Part shown: positions 11,753 to 21,875 of the stretch, piece after piece
How positions within the stretch are numbered: position 1 is the stretch's first letter
Layout of the letters: each line of letters starts with the position of its first letter
Assembly (NCBI GenBank): GCA_033782935.1
Contig: JAWQEG010000506.1
Coordinates: 976,001 to 1,040,000, forward strand
From: Petrolisthes cinctipes
Lineage: Eukaryota > Arthropoda > Malacostraca > Decapoda > Porcellanidae
Length of the DNA stretch: 64,000 nucleotides
Direction of reading: 5' to 3'
Made by a program: the position numbers and the translations under genes
The notes under the pieces: model-generated
The model's database searches: none
What the model saw: the letters and a program-made list of their open reading frames with translations, nothing else
Told to the model about the DNA's origin: nothing

Positions 11753-12754
11753 GGGTTGGTGGTTTTAAATTACACATCTTCAAGTCATCAGGACTGCCAA
11801 CATGTTGGAGAGGGAATGATTTCCACACGCAGTCTTCAATACCCTTACCAGTTTAGTGGTTTTCAACCAATTCATAATCCTCTTCGAGTATTAAAACAAA
11901 TGTGGGTTAACGAGAATAGAGTCAACGTCAGTCTCTAATTGATGTGAAAAAAAAAAAAAAAAAAACGTTGACAAGCCTGTGGGTGCCAGACGCAATCTCA
12001 CTGGCCTCTGCTCTCAAGAATTTTCTGCCAAAATAAACATTTTAGCCACCTAGAAACAGATGATATACCGAGGGATTCATAGTAAATTACCAAACAGTAC
12101 GTGTTTACTATATTCAATACAACAGGCTATTATTAAAAGAATTCAGAATATTACAAGGCTGCTATCACGTGAGGGATAATGAGAGCCTTGATATTTGACA
12201 CTCCGTTTCTAAACTGTTAGGTAGATACGGGGGAAATGGAAGTGTGTTAGTGGTATCAACACTTGCCACATGTAATATGAAGGTATTCCCATTTGCTTCA
12301 TTTAATAAAGAACATTCTGGTTCATAATTCTTATTCAGTTATTGTGTAAGTATTTTTCAGCATTTAGTACTTGATAATAACCATTGAATACAATACGAAT
12401 AAAGTATACAATAATGTTACCACTACGTTTTTGTGTTACATCATAATAATAAAATGTTAAACTTATTTTTAATGATGTTCATAATTGACACGAATGTCAG
12501 TAAATAAATAATTGATAACCAGGTGTATTTACGTACTTTTATTAAAGCTTCCACTCATTTTTCACCTCCCCAAGAATAATTTCTCACCTCTCTTGTATAG
12601 GCACCCCCCCTACCCTCCTCAAATCCCTCCATATTTCTCCCTCCCACCAGTGAATGGTTCAAGCCAGCAGAGTTCACTACTAGTGTTTCGGAGTTAATAT
12701 CTCGGCCAACGTTGACAACGCTGGGTGGGCCTCGCGGGAGTGTGACCAGCTGTA

Positions 12755-13202
12755 CACTCGCGCACCACAGTCTCTAGCCCAAGGCCGCTTGAAGACTCTT
12801 CAAGCGGCCTTGGGAAGACCTACTCTTCAAGCGGCCTTGCTCTAGCCCACCTGAGTTTGGGCCGGAGATATGGCTCGGATCCTTTCTGGACGACAGCCCA
12901 CTCAAACTATTGAGATGCCACACAAGCACGAACATACGTTTCGAACCGATACAAGCTTGACTCCCTGTTTGACATGTATAATTAATTGTTTTTTAAGGCT
13001 ACGCAATCATATTTTGGCTGTGTGAATGACATTTATGGTTATAACTATTGCAATATACTATCCTCTTAATTTATAATGAACTAGCACACGAAAGAATATT
13101 GCCAGAGGATTCATGAAATCACTAATTAAACAACACACTTCAAATCAGCAAGTGAACTCAGAGGTTTATTCGGCGCACGCGAGCTGTGTGTCTATATTGT
13201 GC

Positions 13203-13244
<42 letters not shown>

Positions 13245-14336
13245 CATCAGACAATATCTATTCACCTCTGTTGCCGTCTAAGCACAGTGGCTAAAAATAA
13301 TGATGGTTCCACCGTAACATAGTGACCAATAATGTAAGGATGACCAAACACAATTTAAAATATATACAGTATAGAGCTATAACAAACAACAATATCCTAC
13401 ACATTAATCAACTGACATTTTATACGTTCTCAATATTATCTTCCAATAATTCCATCTTTTCATACGGAGAGGAGGCACACTGCTGGTGTTTCGGAGTCAC
13501 ACACGCAATATTCTTCAAGTTCATTTTCATGTTAATCTCACCTTACTTTTGTTAATGTTAATCAGCCAAAGCATGGATACATAGGGGACTGTAATTACTG
13601 CATATTGATATAAAAATTAAATTTCACTGCATGCCATTGTCATACAAATACGGTGTTATCTCATTATCAAACGCTCGGCCTATACAACAATGTCGATTTT
13701 ATTTAATGTGAAGTAATAAATAATATCTGAAAAGCAACGCCATTTTAATCAGATCACACACGGCAGAATGACTGAAAGAAGGAAGAATGAGTGTGAGGAA
13801 AACACTGAGCTTCAGGACGAGTCACTATCATCTAAATAAACTTTCAAAAAAAAAAAAAAAAATCGTTCTAGATCATTATACAAAATACATAAGATTAATC
13901 ACGTTAAGGAAACAATTTCTGAGGAAGAATCTTGATGTTACAGTAGGCTACACACCCACACACACACACACACACACTGAATACCTGTTTGTTCACAGGG
14001 TGGTATGGAAGTGCTTCGTTTTAATTGTAATTCTTGAAAGCTTATTGGTATATTCTTTTGTGTCCCTCTTTCATGCAAATATTTGAGGAATTAAAATGCA
14101 GTAATGAAATATATTGATTTTTGCAGCCAAAATACTATTGTATAGTATAACCACAGAAAGAGTTGTATATAAGGTTTACATGACACAGTGAGTCAGACCC
14201 CTTTTCAATTTTTCGAAGCATTTCTGTTGGTGCAGGTCTGACCTTGTGATAGTTTCAGTGGGCTGTCGTCTAGAAAGGATCCGAGGCATATCGCCGCCCC
14301 AAACTCAGGTGGGCTAGAGATTGTGGTGCGCGAGTG
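12755..14336. mobile_element. TA-flanked inverted-repeat element, CACTCGC family
   Basis: Left end CACTCGCGCACCACAGTCTC and right end its near-perfect inverse (14317-14336), each bordered by TA. Further inverted blocks (TAGCCCACCTGAGTTTGGGC, and a GATCC..CTAGACGACAGCCCACT block) give arms of about 100-150 bp. The left arm has gained a 60-bp hairpin segment. It abuts the 6.2-kb element, sharing one TA. The interior holds a (GA)n array (13205-13242), an A-run, a (CA)n run and no transposase. Confidence 0.65.
12779..12840. repeat. Perfect hairpin with a third arm copy
   Basis: CCAAGGCCGCTTGAAGA and TCTTCAAGCGGCCTTGG form a perfect 16-17-bp stem with a 1-bp loop (12779-12813). A third copy of the arm, CTTCAAGCGGCCTTG, follows at 12825-12840. 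It interrupts the left inverted repeat of the surrounding element. Confidence 0.75.
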
Positions 14337-14339
14337 TAC

Positions 14340-14675
14340 CAAAAAAGAATTACCACCTTAAGGGGAGATTCTCTTATTGGCGAATTGGAAGGTCTGGGAT
14401 TCCTCCAAAATATGCCACGAAACGAACGACCCTAATGTTACTTTAATAATGAGGGATCTACTTCGGGGCATAGTTTGGAGGAAATAGTAGCCCATTTATA
14501 TACCCTCAAAAGAATCTCTTGTTAAGTAAATAATTCCCTTTTGGTAGTACATTGGAGCACCTTAATTAATTCCTCCAAAGTATGCCAGGAAACACAACCA
14601 GATGAACACTAATAAATGGTGGTCTGTTGCTAGGAATATAATTAGTTTAGAGGAATCGGTTGCTACACATTATTA
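14340..14675. repeat. Two adjacent foldback elements, CCTCCAAACTATGCC family
   Basis: The first (about 14356-14525) has GAGATTCTCTTATTGG and CTCCAAAATATGCC opposite GGGGCATAGTTTGGAGG and AGAATCTCTTG. The second (about 14535-14675) has CCTTTTGGTAGTACATTGGA and TCCTCCAAAGTATGCC opposite a degraded TTAGAGGAATC arm. Both are in the first SLC43 intron near its donor. Confidence 0.65.
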
Positions 14676-14899
14676 AACAACATTTTACTATAATATTATC
14701 CCCTAAAACTACCACTATAACTAATAAACCCCTACTAAATGATAACTAAATTACTACTAAATAATAACTACTAAAAAATTAAAAAAAAAAGGATTACTAC
14801 TATATTACTACTATATACAAATAACTATTAAATGATAACTAATTCGCCTACTACCTAATGAAAAAAAATATATATATAATAAACATAAGTAAAACTCAC

Positions 14900-15184
14900 C
14901 TCATTGGCAGTAGTAGCAGGAGGCAAAAGGTCCCCATGGTCGTTGGAGAAAGTCGTAGTGTGGTTAATGTTGTTTTTATTGCCACCATCATCAAAGGGAT
15001 AATATTGGAGGCAGAGGTTACCGTAGACGCCCTGTAACTTCAACACGTGTACGAGGGAGGGCCATCCGAAAATAAGGCCCGACCACAGCATCGTCTCAAT
15101 CATCCCAACCGCGAAGACAAACCAACGCTGGGTCTTTGATACTTTATCCAGGGTCTCGGGTTGACCGCACAGAAACGCCGCCAT
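14900..15184 (-). CDS. SLC43-like transporter, first coding exon
   Basis: ATG at 15184 (context CAGGATGG) opens 95 codons to a donor (AATGAG|GTGAGT at 14899). The protein starts MAAFLCGQPETLDKVSKTQR, then a membrane helix WFVFAVGMIETMLWSGLIFG with WPSLVHVLK, then G-Y-LC. The helix followed by (G)W.SL...LK..G.Y..LC is the start of SLC43-family transporters. A 45-residue extracellular loop with an N-glycosylation site (NHT) follows and joins in phase 0 to 4788-4626. A potential acceptor (CTATACAG) ends 1 nt before the ATG, so a non-coding upstream exon is possible. Confidence 0.8.
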
Positions 15185-15405
15185 CCTGTATAGTCACTGC
15201 CGGGTGGATGAATGCCGCTTTAGCCTCTCCTTTACGACGAGGTGGTGGTAGTGGTGGTGGTGGCGTCCTTGTTCCTAGGTACGCTGGTTGGGTTATTTAC
15301 AATTTTACGAGAAGGATGCGTATCGGCAAAAAGTTTTCAACGCATCACAAAAACAGAAGTACTGATTACGTGGAGTGTTGTAGTACGTTCTTGGGTGTAT
15401 TCTTA

Positions 15406-15451
<46 letters not shown>

Positions 15452-15528
15452 GGGAGTAGTGAGGGGTAGGCAAACACTCCTCCCGGTGCCAGACTGATCA
15501 ATGGGCCAGTCGACACCACCGAGATTCA
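15185..15528. other. Upstream region of the SLC43-like gene
   Basis: Contains a (GGT)n-like tract (15240-15262), a (CT)n array (15409-15449) and unique sequence. It may hold the 5' UTR or promoter, but no TATA or initiator element can be assigned with confidence. Confidence 0.4.
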
Positions 15529-16599
15529 CAGTGCTCTCACAAATGTTTCTGGGAATTAAAAAGAAAGAAAAAAAATCCTTAGATTGAACCATATTTCCTC
15601 AGACCATTTCCTTGGATGGAACTCTATTTCCTTAGACTGTTTTTCGTGAAAATATTATATTTGTGTAAATTTCTGAGGCATATAGTAATAAAATCACATG
15701 ACACTGCTGACAGGTTTATTTAATTACGTCCAATATTATGTCTTACAGTTACATACATATTATATCACAATACGGTACATGGAGCCTAAATGAAAATAAT
15801 TTTATAGTGACGAAAACAATGAGGCAGGTTTTACATCATCAATGCATTATTAATACATATAACTTTAAATAAAAATGACCACAATGTAACTAATTTAATT
15901 TGGAACTGATATGAAATTACATGAAACTTTTGAGAAAGTTGAATTTGCATAGGAAAAACTTTATGAATTATAGTTTACCACTTATCATGGATTACGCTGG
16001 TCTGAAATAAAAATATAACATCTCTGGCTCTGTCTCACTAATTAGTGTGTAAACTTTTCACAAAGAATATTTTGGCATTATTCATCAATTGCATTACTAT
16101 CAATGTGTTCAAGTGATCTTCTCAGTTTATCATCCAATGGCAACTGGTGTGCTGAAATTTCATCTTTCCTCAAGGCATTTTTAATGTGAAGTCTTTAATG
16201 AATTTCTTGTCTCAGTCTTTACTAGTTCCAGCTGATTAAAAATGTTCTCAACAGCAGCATATAAGTGAGGTAGTGCCAGGGTACAACTAACTACCTTACA
16301 CAGGTGTGGTAATTGTGTGCGACTTTGCGCTAAAGTAAGGAGTACTGGAAACTCTGTTAATTGAACCATTAATCTACTTACCTGGAATTTAGGCCTACTG
16401 GTATCTTTTTCGCTTTTGATATTAATATTGAGTCATAAGAACATAATTTCTCCAAAATACTGTAAATGTCCTCAACTTATTCCTATTGAAGCCCCAGATT
16501 TCTTTAGAATTTCCCTAAAAAAATCATTTCCTTAGAAATTTCCTTAGATAGCTTCCAATTTCCTAATCTAAGGAAATTTCTTCAGAAGTGAGAGCCCTG
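15529..16599. mobile_element. Decayed hAT-type DNA transposon
   Basis: Ends CAGTGCTCTCAC (15529) and the inverse of CAGGGCTCTCAC (to 16599) resemble hAT termini. Sub-terminal regions repeat ATTTCCTTAG units. A transposase C-terminal remnant lies inside on the minus strand. An 8-bp target duplication is not evident, so the insertion is old or the ends are slightly misplaced. Confidence 0.6.
16082..16370 (-). pseudogene. hAT transposase C-terminal dimerisation fragment
   Basis: Minus strand from 16369 reads FPVLLTLAQSRTQLPHLCKV then LALPHLYAAVENIFNQLELV and KTETRNSL. This follows the hAT dimerisation block, in which a helix is followed by LP-S-A-ER-FS and K...RN-L; here H-Y-A-EN replaces the S-A-ER core, a sign of decay. 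After a stop, another frame continues with a plausible helix (LRKDEISAHQLPLDDKLRRS) to about 16082, implying a frameshift. The zinc-finger and catalytic parts are absent. Confidence 0.6.
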
Positions 16600-16932
16600 A
16601 CCGCACCCCTATCTGGGTACAACAAACCAAGCGACGCAATGCGGTATAGCCTTTAGTGAGTCAAAAATAAATGAATAATAATAATCCTACTCTCAATGAT
16701 ACTTTAATGAATTCATCCTTCTTTCTGTTAGTTGTACACAATTGTTGTTTAGTTATTTAGTTTTTGTGTGTAGAGCCCATGTGCTACTCATAAATTTTAA
16801 TAATCCTCAAACGGTACAAAACAGAAAACAAAAACGGAGATATACGAGGCATGAAGAATGTTGGCAAGTGGCAGAGTACGAGAGGAAGCTTTAGTGAGGT
16901 GGATGGTATCTGACAACGTTTGACAACGGTGC

Positions 16933-16970
<38 letters not shown>

Positions 16971-17104
16971 GAGGAGAGCTACGTCCAAAAATAGATGAGA
17001 GAGAGAGAGAGATATTCAGCCATTTGCAATACATTAGTGCTTATCAAGACAGATTTTAGATACAAAACACGTGTCTTGCGTTCGTCACTTAAGAGCACTT
17101 TTGA
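16600..17104. other. Non-coding stretch with (AC)n and (GA)n arrays
   Basis: Holds an (AC)n array at 16935-16970 and a (GA)n run at 16997-17013 in unique AT-rich sequence. No gene or element ends recognised. Confidence 0.6.
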
Positions 17105-17158
17105 TAAATTGGAGTGCCTTGATTCCTCCAAAGTATGCCAGGAAACAGGACCAGATTA
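17105..17158. repeat. Foldback element, left half, split by the DIRS cluster
   Basis: TTGGAGTGCCTTGATTCCTC and AAAGTATGCCAGGAAACAGG lead up to CCAGATTA. The expected partner (AATAATGGTGGCCTGTT and a degraded inverted arm) is found at 31488-31560. Intact relatives (for example 43738-43897) carry these halves adjacent, so a 14.3-kb block was inserted here. Confidence 0.75.
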
Positions 17159-17533
17159 GTGCATTTGTCGCGGCTTCTAGCCGCTTAAATTGTATTTATT
17201 GGTTGTGAAACCAGCACAGCTGGATTGCTATAGAATACGCCCCTTCTCAAGCCCAGGCCCCGTATAGGCATAATCTGGGTTGGAAGGGTCTATTCCGTGA
17301 CGATCATCAGAAGTAAATAAAAATTCAAATCTGGCGCTGTACTGATAGTGGAGCCACCTGGTGGTGGCGTGGTGAGGTATTAAGCCCCTCCTCCGCTGAA
17401 TACCGCTCGGTCACTCCAATGAGAAAGAAAGTGAATGCCTGCCGCATCGGGAGGTGGGTGGGACAGTCAAAGCTGTGCTGGTTTCACAACCAATAAATAC
17501 AATTTAAGCAGCTAGAAGCCGCGACAAATGCAC
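17159..17533. mobile_element. 375-bp inverted-repeat unit containing a DIRS-type terminus
   Basis: Terminal inverted repeats of 63 bp start GTGCATTTGTCGCGGCTTCT (17159-17221, inverse at 17471-17533), each bordered by TA. The centre (about 17208-17417) is nearly identical to the 5' terminal region of the DIRS-like element at 20065-20275. A second copy, also exactly 375 bp and in opposite orientation, lies at 26835-27209. It is either a MITE that captured a DIRS end or a minimal DIRS derivative with extended repeats. Confidence 0.75.
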
Positions 17534-18228
17534 TATTATTGGTATAGTGAACCCAGCACAGCTGGATTGCTATGCATGCGATGCGGTAGGTGGGAGGTGA
17601 GGTGGAGGCAATCACGTGCTAGTTAAGAGCGGTTGAGAGCGGAGAGCAGGAAAGGTAACCGAGCAGGGTGAGGCAGAAGCTAAAGCAACCCCCAACACTG
17701 GCTAGGTGAGTAGCCGTGGTGGGGGTGTAGTAGCTTATCCCATATTACCCGTAGACCATTCTGTTATAGACCAGAATTGTTACTCAGCTAAAGTCTTTAT
17801 AGGCAGACTCGAGGGGTCGGGTCTAGGATAGGAGGGGGAGGGGTGACCCTAGCCGTGACCCTGGGCCCCCCCCCCCCATCATAAAAGGTAACCGAGCTAA
17901 GGTGAGGCTGAAGCTAAAGCAACTTCCAACAATGGCTAGGGGACTAGCTGTGGTGGAAGTGTTGTAATAGCTTATAATAAAATATATATACCGTAGACTA
18001 TTCTGTTATAGGCCAGAATTGTTAACCAACTAAAGTCTTTATAGGCAGACTCGAGGGGTCAGGTACAGGAGAGGGGGTGCCCCCGGCCCCCCCCCCCCAC
18101 CCCCCCCCTTTGTTATTAAAGTCCTCTGAGCTAGGGCTATGGCCCCGGCTCAGGTCATGCGATCCCGAGGGGATGAAGGAGGACACAAGGATGCAGTAAT
18201 CCTGTGTTTAATATATATATCCAGTCAC

Positions 18229-18620
18229 TCATCCGATTGACCTAGGGAAAAGAGGGTTACCGGACCTAGAGTTGTAGAAGAGGTGGTCCGGAGAAGCCCC
18301 TCTCGTCGCCTCCACGTATGTAGTAAACGCGTGGACTGGACAGAGGGGGTGGAAACTTCCAGCCCTCAGGAACGAGGGTACTGCGAGAGGGCCAATCCTG
18401 TCGTCAGCCTGCTCGTTCTTAGCTAGGAAAGCGGGAGAGGGGGGGATAGTTAAAGAAGTAAGGTTAGGGCTTACAGATGAAAAGGCTGTGTGACGGGTAA
18501 GGGCTGCCAACTGAGAGGCCCTGTACCCTGTAGCTAAGGCGAGCAGGAAGAGAGCTTTCTGGAGGAGGTGACAAACCTCCAGAGGAACCCCCTCGAAGGT
18601 CAGGTAGGAAAAGGACGCGG
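18229..18620 (-). pseudogene. DIRS tyrosine recombinase, central fragment
   Basis: Encodes SYLTFEGVPLEVCHLLQKAL, FLLALATGYRASQLAALTRH and onward to a GNPLFPRSI block, nearly identical to 25555-25925 of the plus-strand copy. The box I arginine (TGYRASQL) is present. The reading stops after FPRSIG, where the sequence jumps to the 3' untranslated region, so the box II H-x-x-R and the tyrosine are deleted. Inactive. Confidence 0.75.
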
Positions 18621-18892
18621 TGAAGGGCCAGGAGGGAGTCTGGGCCCGCCATTCTCCCGGCCCTAGTCCCCGTGTTACGAAAGGAGGCAAGGGCGGGGGA
18701 GTTTTGGGGGCGGGCAGAGGCGGGTGTCTCCCGACACAGCTCAGCCCCGGGGCGGCACACACCGCACGCCAAAGGGTCGTAACCCTTGGGCGTGAAGCAG
18801 GGTGTGTGAGGCGAACAGTGGAGGTGGCCGACCATCGTAAAACGATTTCCCAAAGCTAGGGTGGTAGCTGCTGTGGAAGGGTTGTTACGCAT
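18620..18892 (-). pseudogene. DIRS gag N-terminal exon fragment
   Basis: Encodes TMVGHLHCSPHTPCFTPKGY and DPLACGVCRPGAELC, the H/C-rich motif of the plus-strand gag exon at 21140-21240, then an R-MA block. It is then fused to recombinase sequence. The junction lies where both parents read GGCCCA, so microhomology-guided template switching or repair could have made it. Confidence 0.65.
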
Positions 18893-20051
18893 ATAATTTA
18901 TTATCGTTATATACGGACAACTTTCTGTTAAAACCAGAAAGTGTTACAAGTCGTAAGTCTTTAAAGACACCCTCGAGGGGATAGGCCAGGGGGTCGAGGA
19001 CCCCCCCCCCCATTTTTGTTGTTAGGGTCCTCCGAACCTAGGCTATGGCCTAGGTTCGGGTAAAATATCCCGAGAGGAGAAAAGAAACACCAAGATGTTC
19101 TAACCATGAGACTGTACAGAATGGAGATGACGTAAGGGATGACTGGTGACGGAAGGTAAGTCGTCCGACCTTTTCCATTCGGGCACACCCTCCCCCTTTT
19201 CTGTCTCCCACGGGGACCCTGTGGTAAGGTGGGCGGAGTCCCCATTGCAACACAGGGGGTGAGGGAGAGCGAGTGGAACAGATACCTCATCCTGAAGGAT
19301 GTGGTGGATGTCCCGCCCCCCCCCCAGATCCCGTACCCGCTCCACCGCGGGGACTCGGAGAGAGCAGGTCCAGGAACGGGTCCCGCCGCCTCCACCATGG
19401 TAGGTGGGGAAGGGCGCGTGGCCTACGGACAAACCAAAAAGTTCATCCGCTTCCCGCTTCACTAGCCCGTCGTGCCTCCTCACCCAAACCTCTGGTTGAG
19501 AAGGATCAGGACATTACGCACCCGTCTGACCTCCTCTGAAGAGTGAGTCCAGGACGAAGGAAGAAAGGCCCAAGAGTAGGGAAGGTACCCGTCGTCCACA
19601 GGATGAGGCGACGGGAAAGGGGGAGGAGAGGCAGCCAGCTCCTCCGCCAGGGTGCCCCTCGGGGACTCGAGACCCAGAGAGATTGGGGGAACGGGAACGG
19701 CTCCAAAATCTCCAGGTGGACTCGAGTCCCCTACCGGCGACGCGGCAGGGAAGGTGAGAAGGGCGGTTTCAGGAACAGGTACCATTGCAATAGTGGGGCT
19801 GTGGGGTGGCACATAATTGGCCGGCTCCCCCACTAGGGAATGAGGCGAACCTTAAATCTCACGAGGCTGTCTGGGACAGTGTCGAGAGTGTAACGCCAGG
19901 ACCGTCCTGAGCACTAATACAAGGCATCGACCAGGGTAAGCCAAAGCCCCAATATCCCCTCGCCCAAATCCCCTAAGTGGAATGCGTGCGATGAAAGGTT
20001 AAGGACGTAGTTAAGAAGCCCCCATTGAGTGAGTATGGTGTACAAGACACA
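18893..20051 (-). mobile_element. Second deleted DIRS-like copy, minus strand
   Basis: Minus strand 19833-19480 resembles the gag C-terminal region (a DDGYLPYSWAFLPSSWTHSS block, compare 22065-22130). Further on, about 19330-19240 resembles the recombinase C-terminus (VERVRDLGG, then a YLFHSLS-T-PCVAMGTPP block). RT and most of the recombinase are absent, and frames are disrupted. 18960-19080 matches the 3' untranslated region. I see no recognisable terminus in 19834-20051, so its limits are uncertain. Confidence 0.5.
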
Positions 20052-21090
20052 ATTATTGGTATAGTGAAACCAGCACAGCTGGATTGCTATAGAATACGCC
20101 CCTTCTCAAGCCCAGGCCCCGTATAGGCATAATCTGGGTTGGAAGGGTCTATTCCGTGACGATCATCAGAAGTAAATAAAAATTCAAATCTGGCGCTGTA
20201 CTGATAGTGGAGCCACCTGGTGGTGGCGTGGTGAGGTATTAAGCCCCTCCTCCGCTGAATACCGCTCGGTCACTCTGTCGCGGAACACGTCCCAGTCAAC
20301 ATCCTCGCTCCTCGCTGCTACGCTATGGTATTGTGTCTCGTGTTCCTGCTATTGTTTCTTTTGTGTTCTAGTGGCTGGCCTGCTCTGCAGATGTATGGTG
20401 TGTGTGTGTATTCTAGGAGGTTTTAGGTGTGTTTGTGGGGGTTTATTCTTCTTTAGGACTGAGTTCTCTGTTCCCTAGCGAAGGGGGCTCTTGGGCCTCC
20501 TTTTTCGGAGTTTTTCTCCTTCATTCCCCCCTTTCACCTTTCCTCCTGCCACTAGTACATTCTTCGTGTGTGTTTTATCGGGGTTTTTGGGGTTTTTTAG
20601 CGAGGTTAGTGACGCCACGTGGGGCCCTCACCTCCCCACGTGGTGGGCGCGTGGGGTCTTTGCAGCCCTTCGTCTTACCTTCCCCGATTATTATGTGTCC
20701 CCTCCCGGTAAGGGGGAGTGAGAATTGTGCCCTGGTTCTTTCTTCCTCTCCCGGGCGGGGGTTTTTTATGTAATTTTTGGTGTTTTTCCAGTATTTTTAG
20801 CCTGGGGTGTTCCTTCTCAGGCTACCGGGTCCCCTCCTCCCCCTCCTTCTGGATCCTTCTGTCCGGGGGGTCTCTTTTACCCGCTCCATGTGGCGGGCTG
20901 TTTTGGTTTTACGGGGTTTTTCCCTGGTCGAGTGTGCTCGAGTTTGGGGGGTCGTGTCCTGGCCCCCGGGTTCAGCGGGCGTGTCCCGCGCTACTTCTCC
21001 TTCGGGGGAGGGGGGGGGGGGTTTCCGTGTCTTCTGTGTTCCAGTGTGTGCACGTGTTAACCCATGTTTGTGTATTCTTTTCTCTCTCAG
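20052..21090 (+). other. DIRS 5' terminal region and leader
   Basis: About 20065-20275 is the terminal repeat found also in the 375-bp units and, inverted, at 31262-31487. The remainder is T- and G-rich, with open but unrelated short frames. It matches, with divergence, the inverted sequence at 30000-31260, so it is a conserved leader. It ends at a pyrimidine tract and CAG (21088-21090) that looks like a splice acceptor and recurs at the same point in both minus-strand copies. Confidence 0.6.
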
Positions 21091-21772
21091 CCTACTCGTG
21101 CCCTTTGTGCTGCTTCGGGGTGTACCGTGCGGGTCTCTCCTGACGGACACTTGCACTGTTCGCCTCACGCACCCTGCTTCACTCCCTTGGGTTACGACCC
21201 TTTGGCGTGTGGTGTGTGCCGCCCCTGGGCTGAGTTGTGTCGGGTTGCCTCCCCTTCTGCCCGCTCCAAGCTCCCCGCCCTTGCTTCTCTTCGTATGGCG
21301 TGGACAAGGGCTAGGAGAATGGCCCACAAACGAGACGGTTCTTCTTTGGCGTGGGTGGACCCGATTTTGGGAGCGGACCTGGGTTTGTTCAGGACCCGTT
21401 ACCCTTCTTCCTGTCTCTCGGAGTCTCAGGGGCTAGAACCTCCTGAGGCCCGAGAGATTGAGCCTCCTTCCCTAGACGGTACTACGACTCCTTCTCGGGG
21501 CTTCGCCCCCCGGGAAACGAGCGAGTCTGTCGCGCTGGTTCCCCCGACTACCTCACCGGTACAAGGGCCCAGCAGGGAACCCCCAGCTTCGCCTCCTGCT
21601 AGAGGTGGCTCCTCAGGTCTCTCTAGGGGATGCAAGCGTTCAGCAAAAAGGTCCCGCCACTCCAGGAAGTCCCGTGCTCGTCGCCGTTCTCCTTCCTCCT
21701 CATTTTCGTCGTCTTCTTCCTCTTCTTCGTCGTCGGGGAGCTCTCCTTCGCCCGCCTGCAAATCCCGCAAGG
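21091..21772 (+). CDS. DIRS gag-like ORF, first exon
   Basis: Open frame from the putative acceptor. It encodes an N-terminal H/C-rich motif (GHLHCSPHAPCFTPLGYDPL then ACGVCRPWAELC) repeated in four copies in this cluster, then a variable region and an Arg/Ser-rich segment with an uninterrupted Ser run near 21700-21750. The H/C motif could bind zinc and nucleic acid, replacing the absent CCHC knuckle; this is inference. A possible donor (GGTAAGC at 21772-21778) precedes a run of about 16 G, and a CAG at 21873-21875 could be its acceptor. That join does not keep phase with the downstream frame, so it is left open. Confidence 0.5.
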
Positions 21773-21875
21773 GTAAGCGGGGGGGGGGGGGGGGGACAGC
21801 CCCTCGTCGAGGAAGATAGTTAAGATCTTCCACACCCTTATTCCTCACGCTTTTCCTGGGCTCTCCACCGCGCAG

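Larger units (their letters stand above)
17535..18892 (-). mobile_element. Internally deleted DIRS-like copy, minus strand
   Basis: Its 3' terminus (17535, starting ATTATTGGTATAGTG plus GCATGCGATGCGGTAGGTGG) matches, inverted, the 3' end of the plus-strand element at 26740-26833. Homology continues through the 3' untranslated region to about 18240, with poly-C and poly-G tracts in both. Reading on the minus strand, a gag N-terminal segment (18892-18620) is joined directly to a tyrosine-recombinase segment (18620-18235). The pol region is missing, so the copy depended on enzymes supplied elsewhere. Confidence 0.7.

Noticed and set aside
20429..21143. Several hydrophobic ORFs in the DIRS leader
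   Set aside because: Three overlapping frames are open at once in T/G-rich sequence, and none is conserved between leader copies.
21426..21848. Antisense ORF with an acidic run over DIRS gag
   Set aside because: It is the complement of the Ser/Arg-rich gag segment; composition alone keeps it open.
21773..21875. A further DIRS intron (GTAAGC to CGCAG)
   Set aside because: Splice-like ends and a G-run make it tempting, but the join does not keep reading phase, so it was not annotated as an intron.
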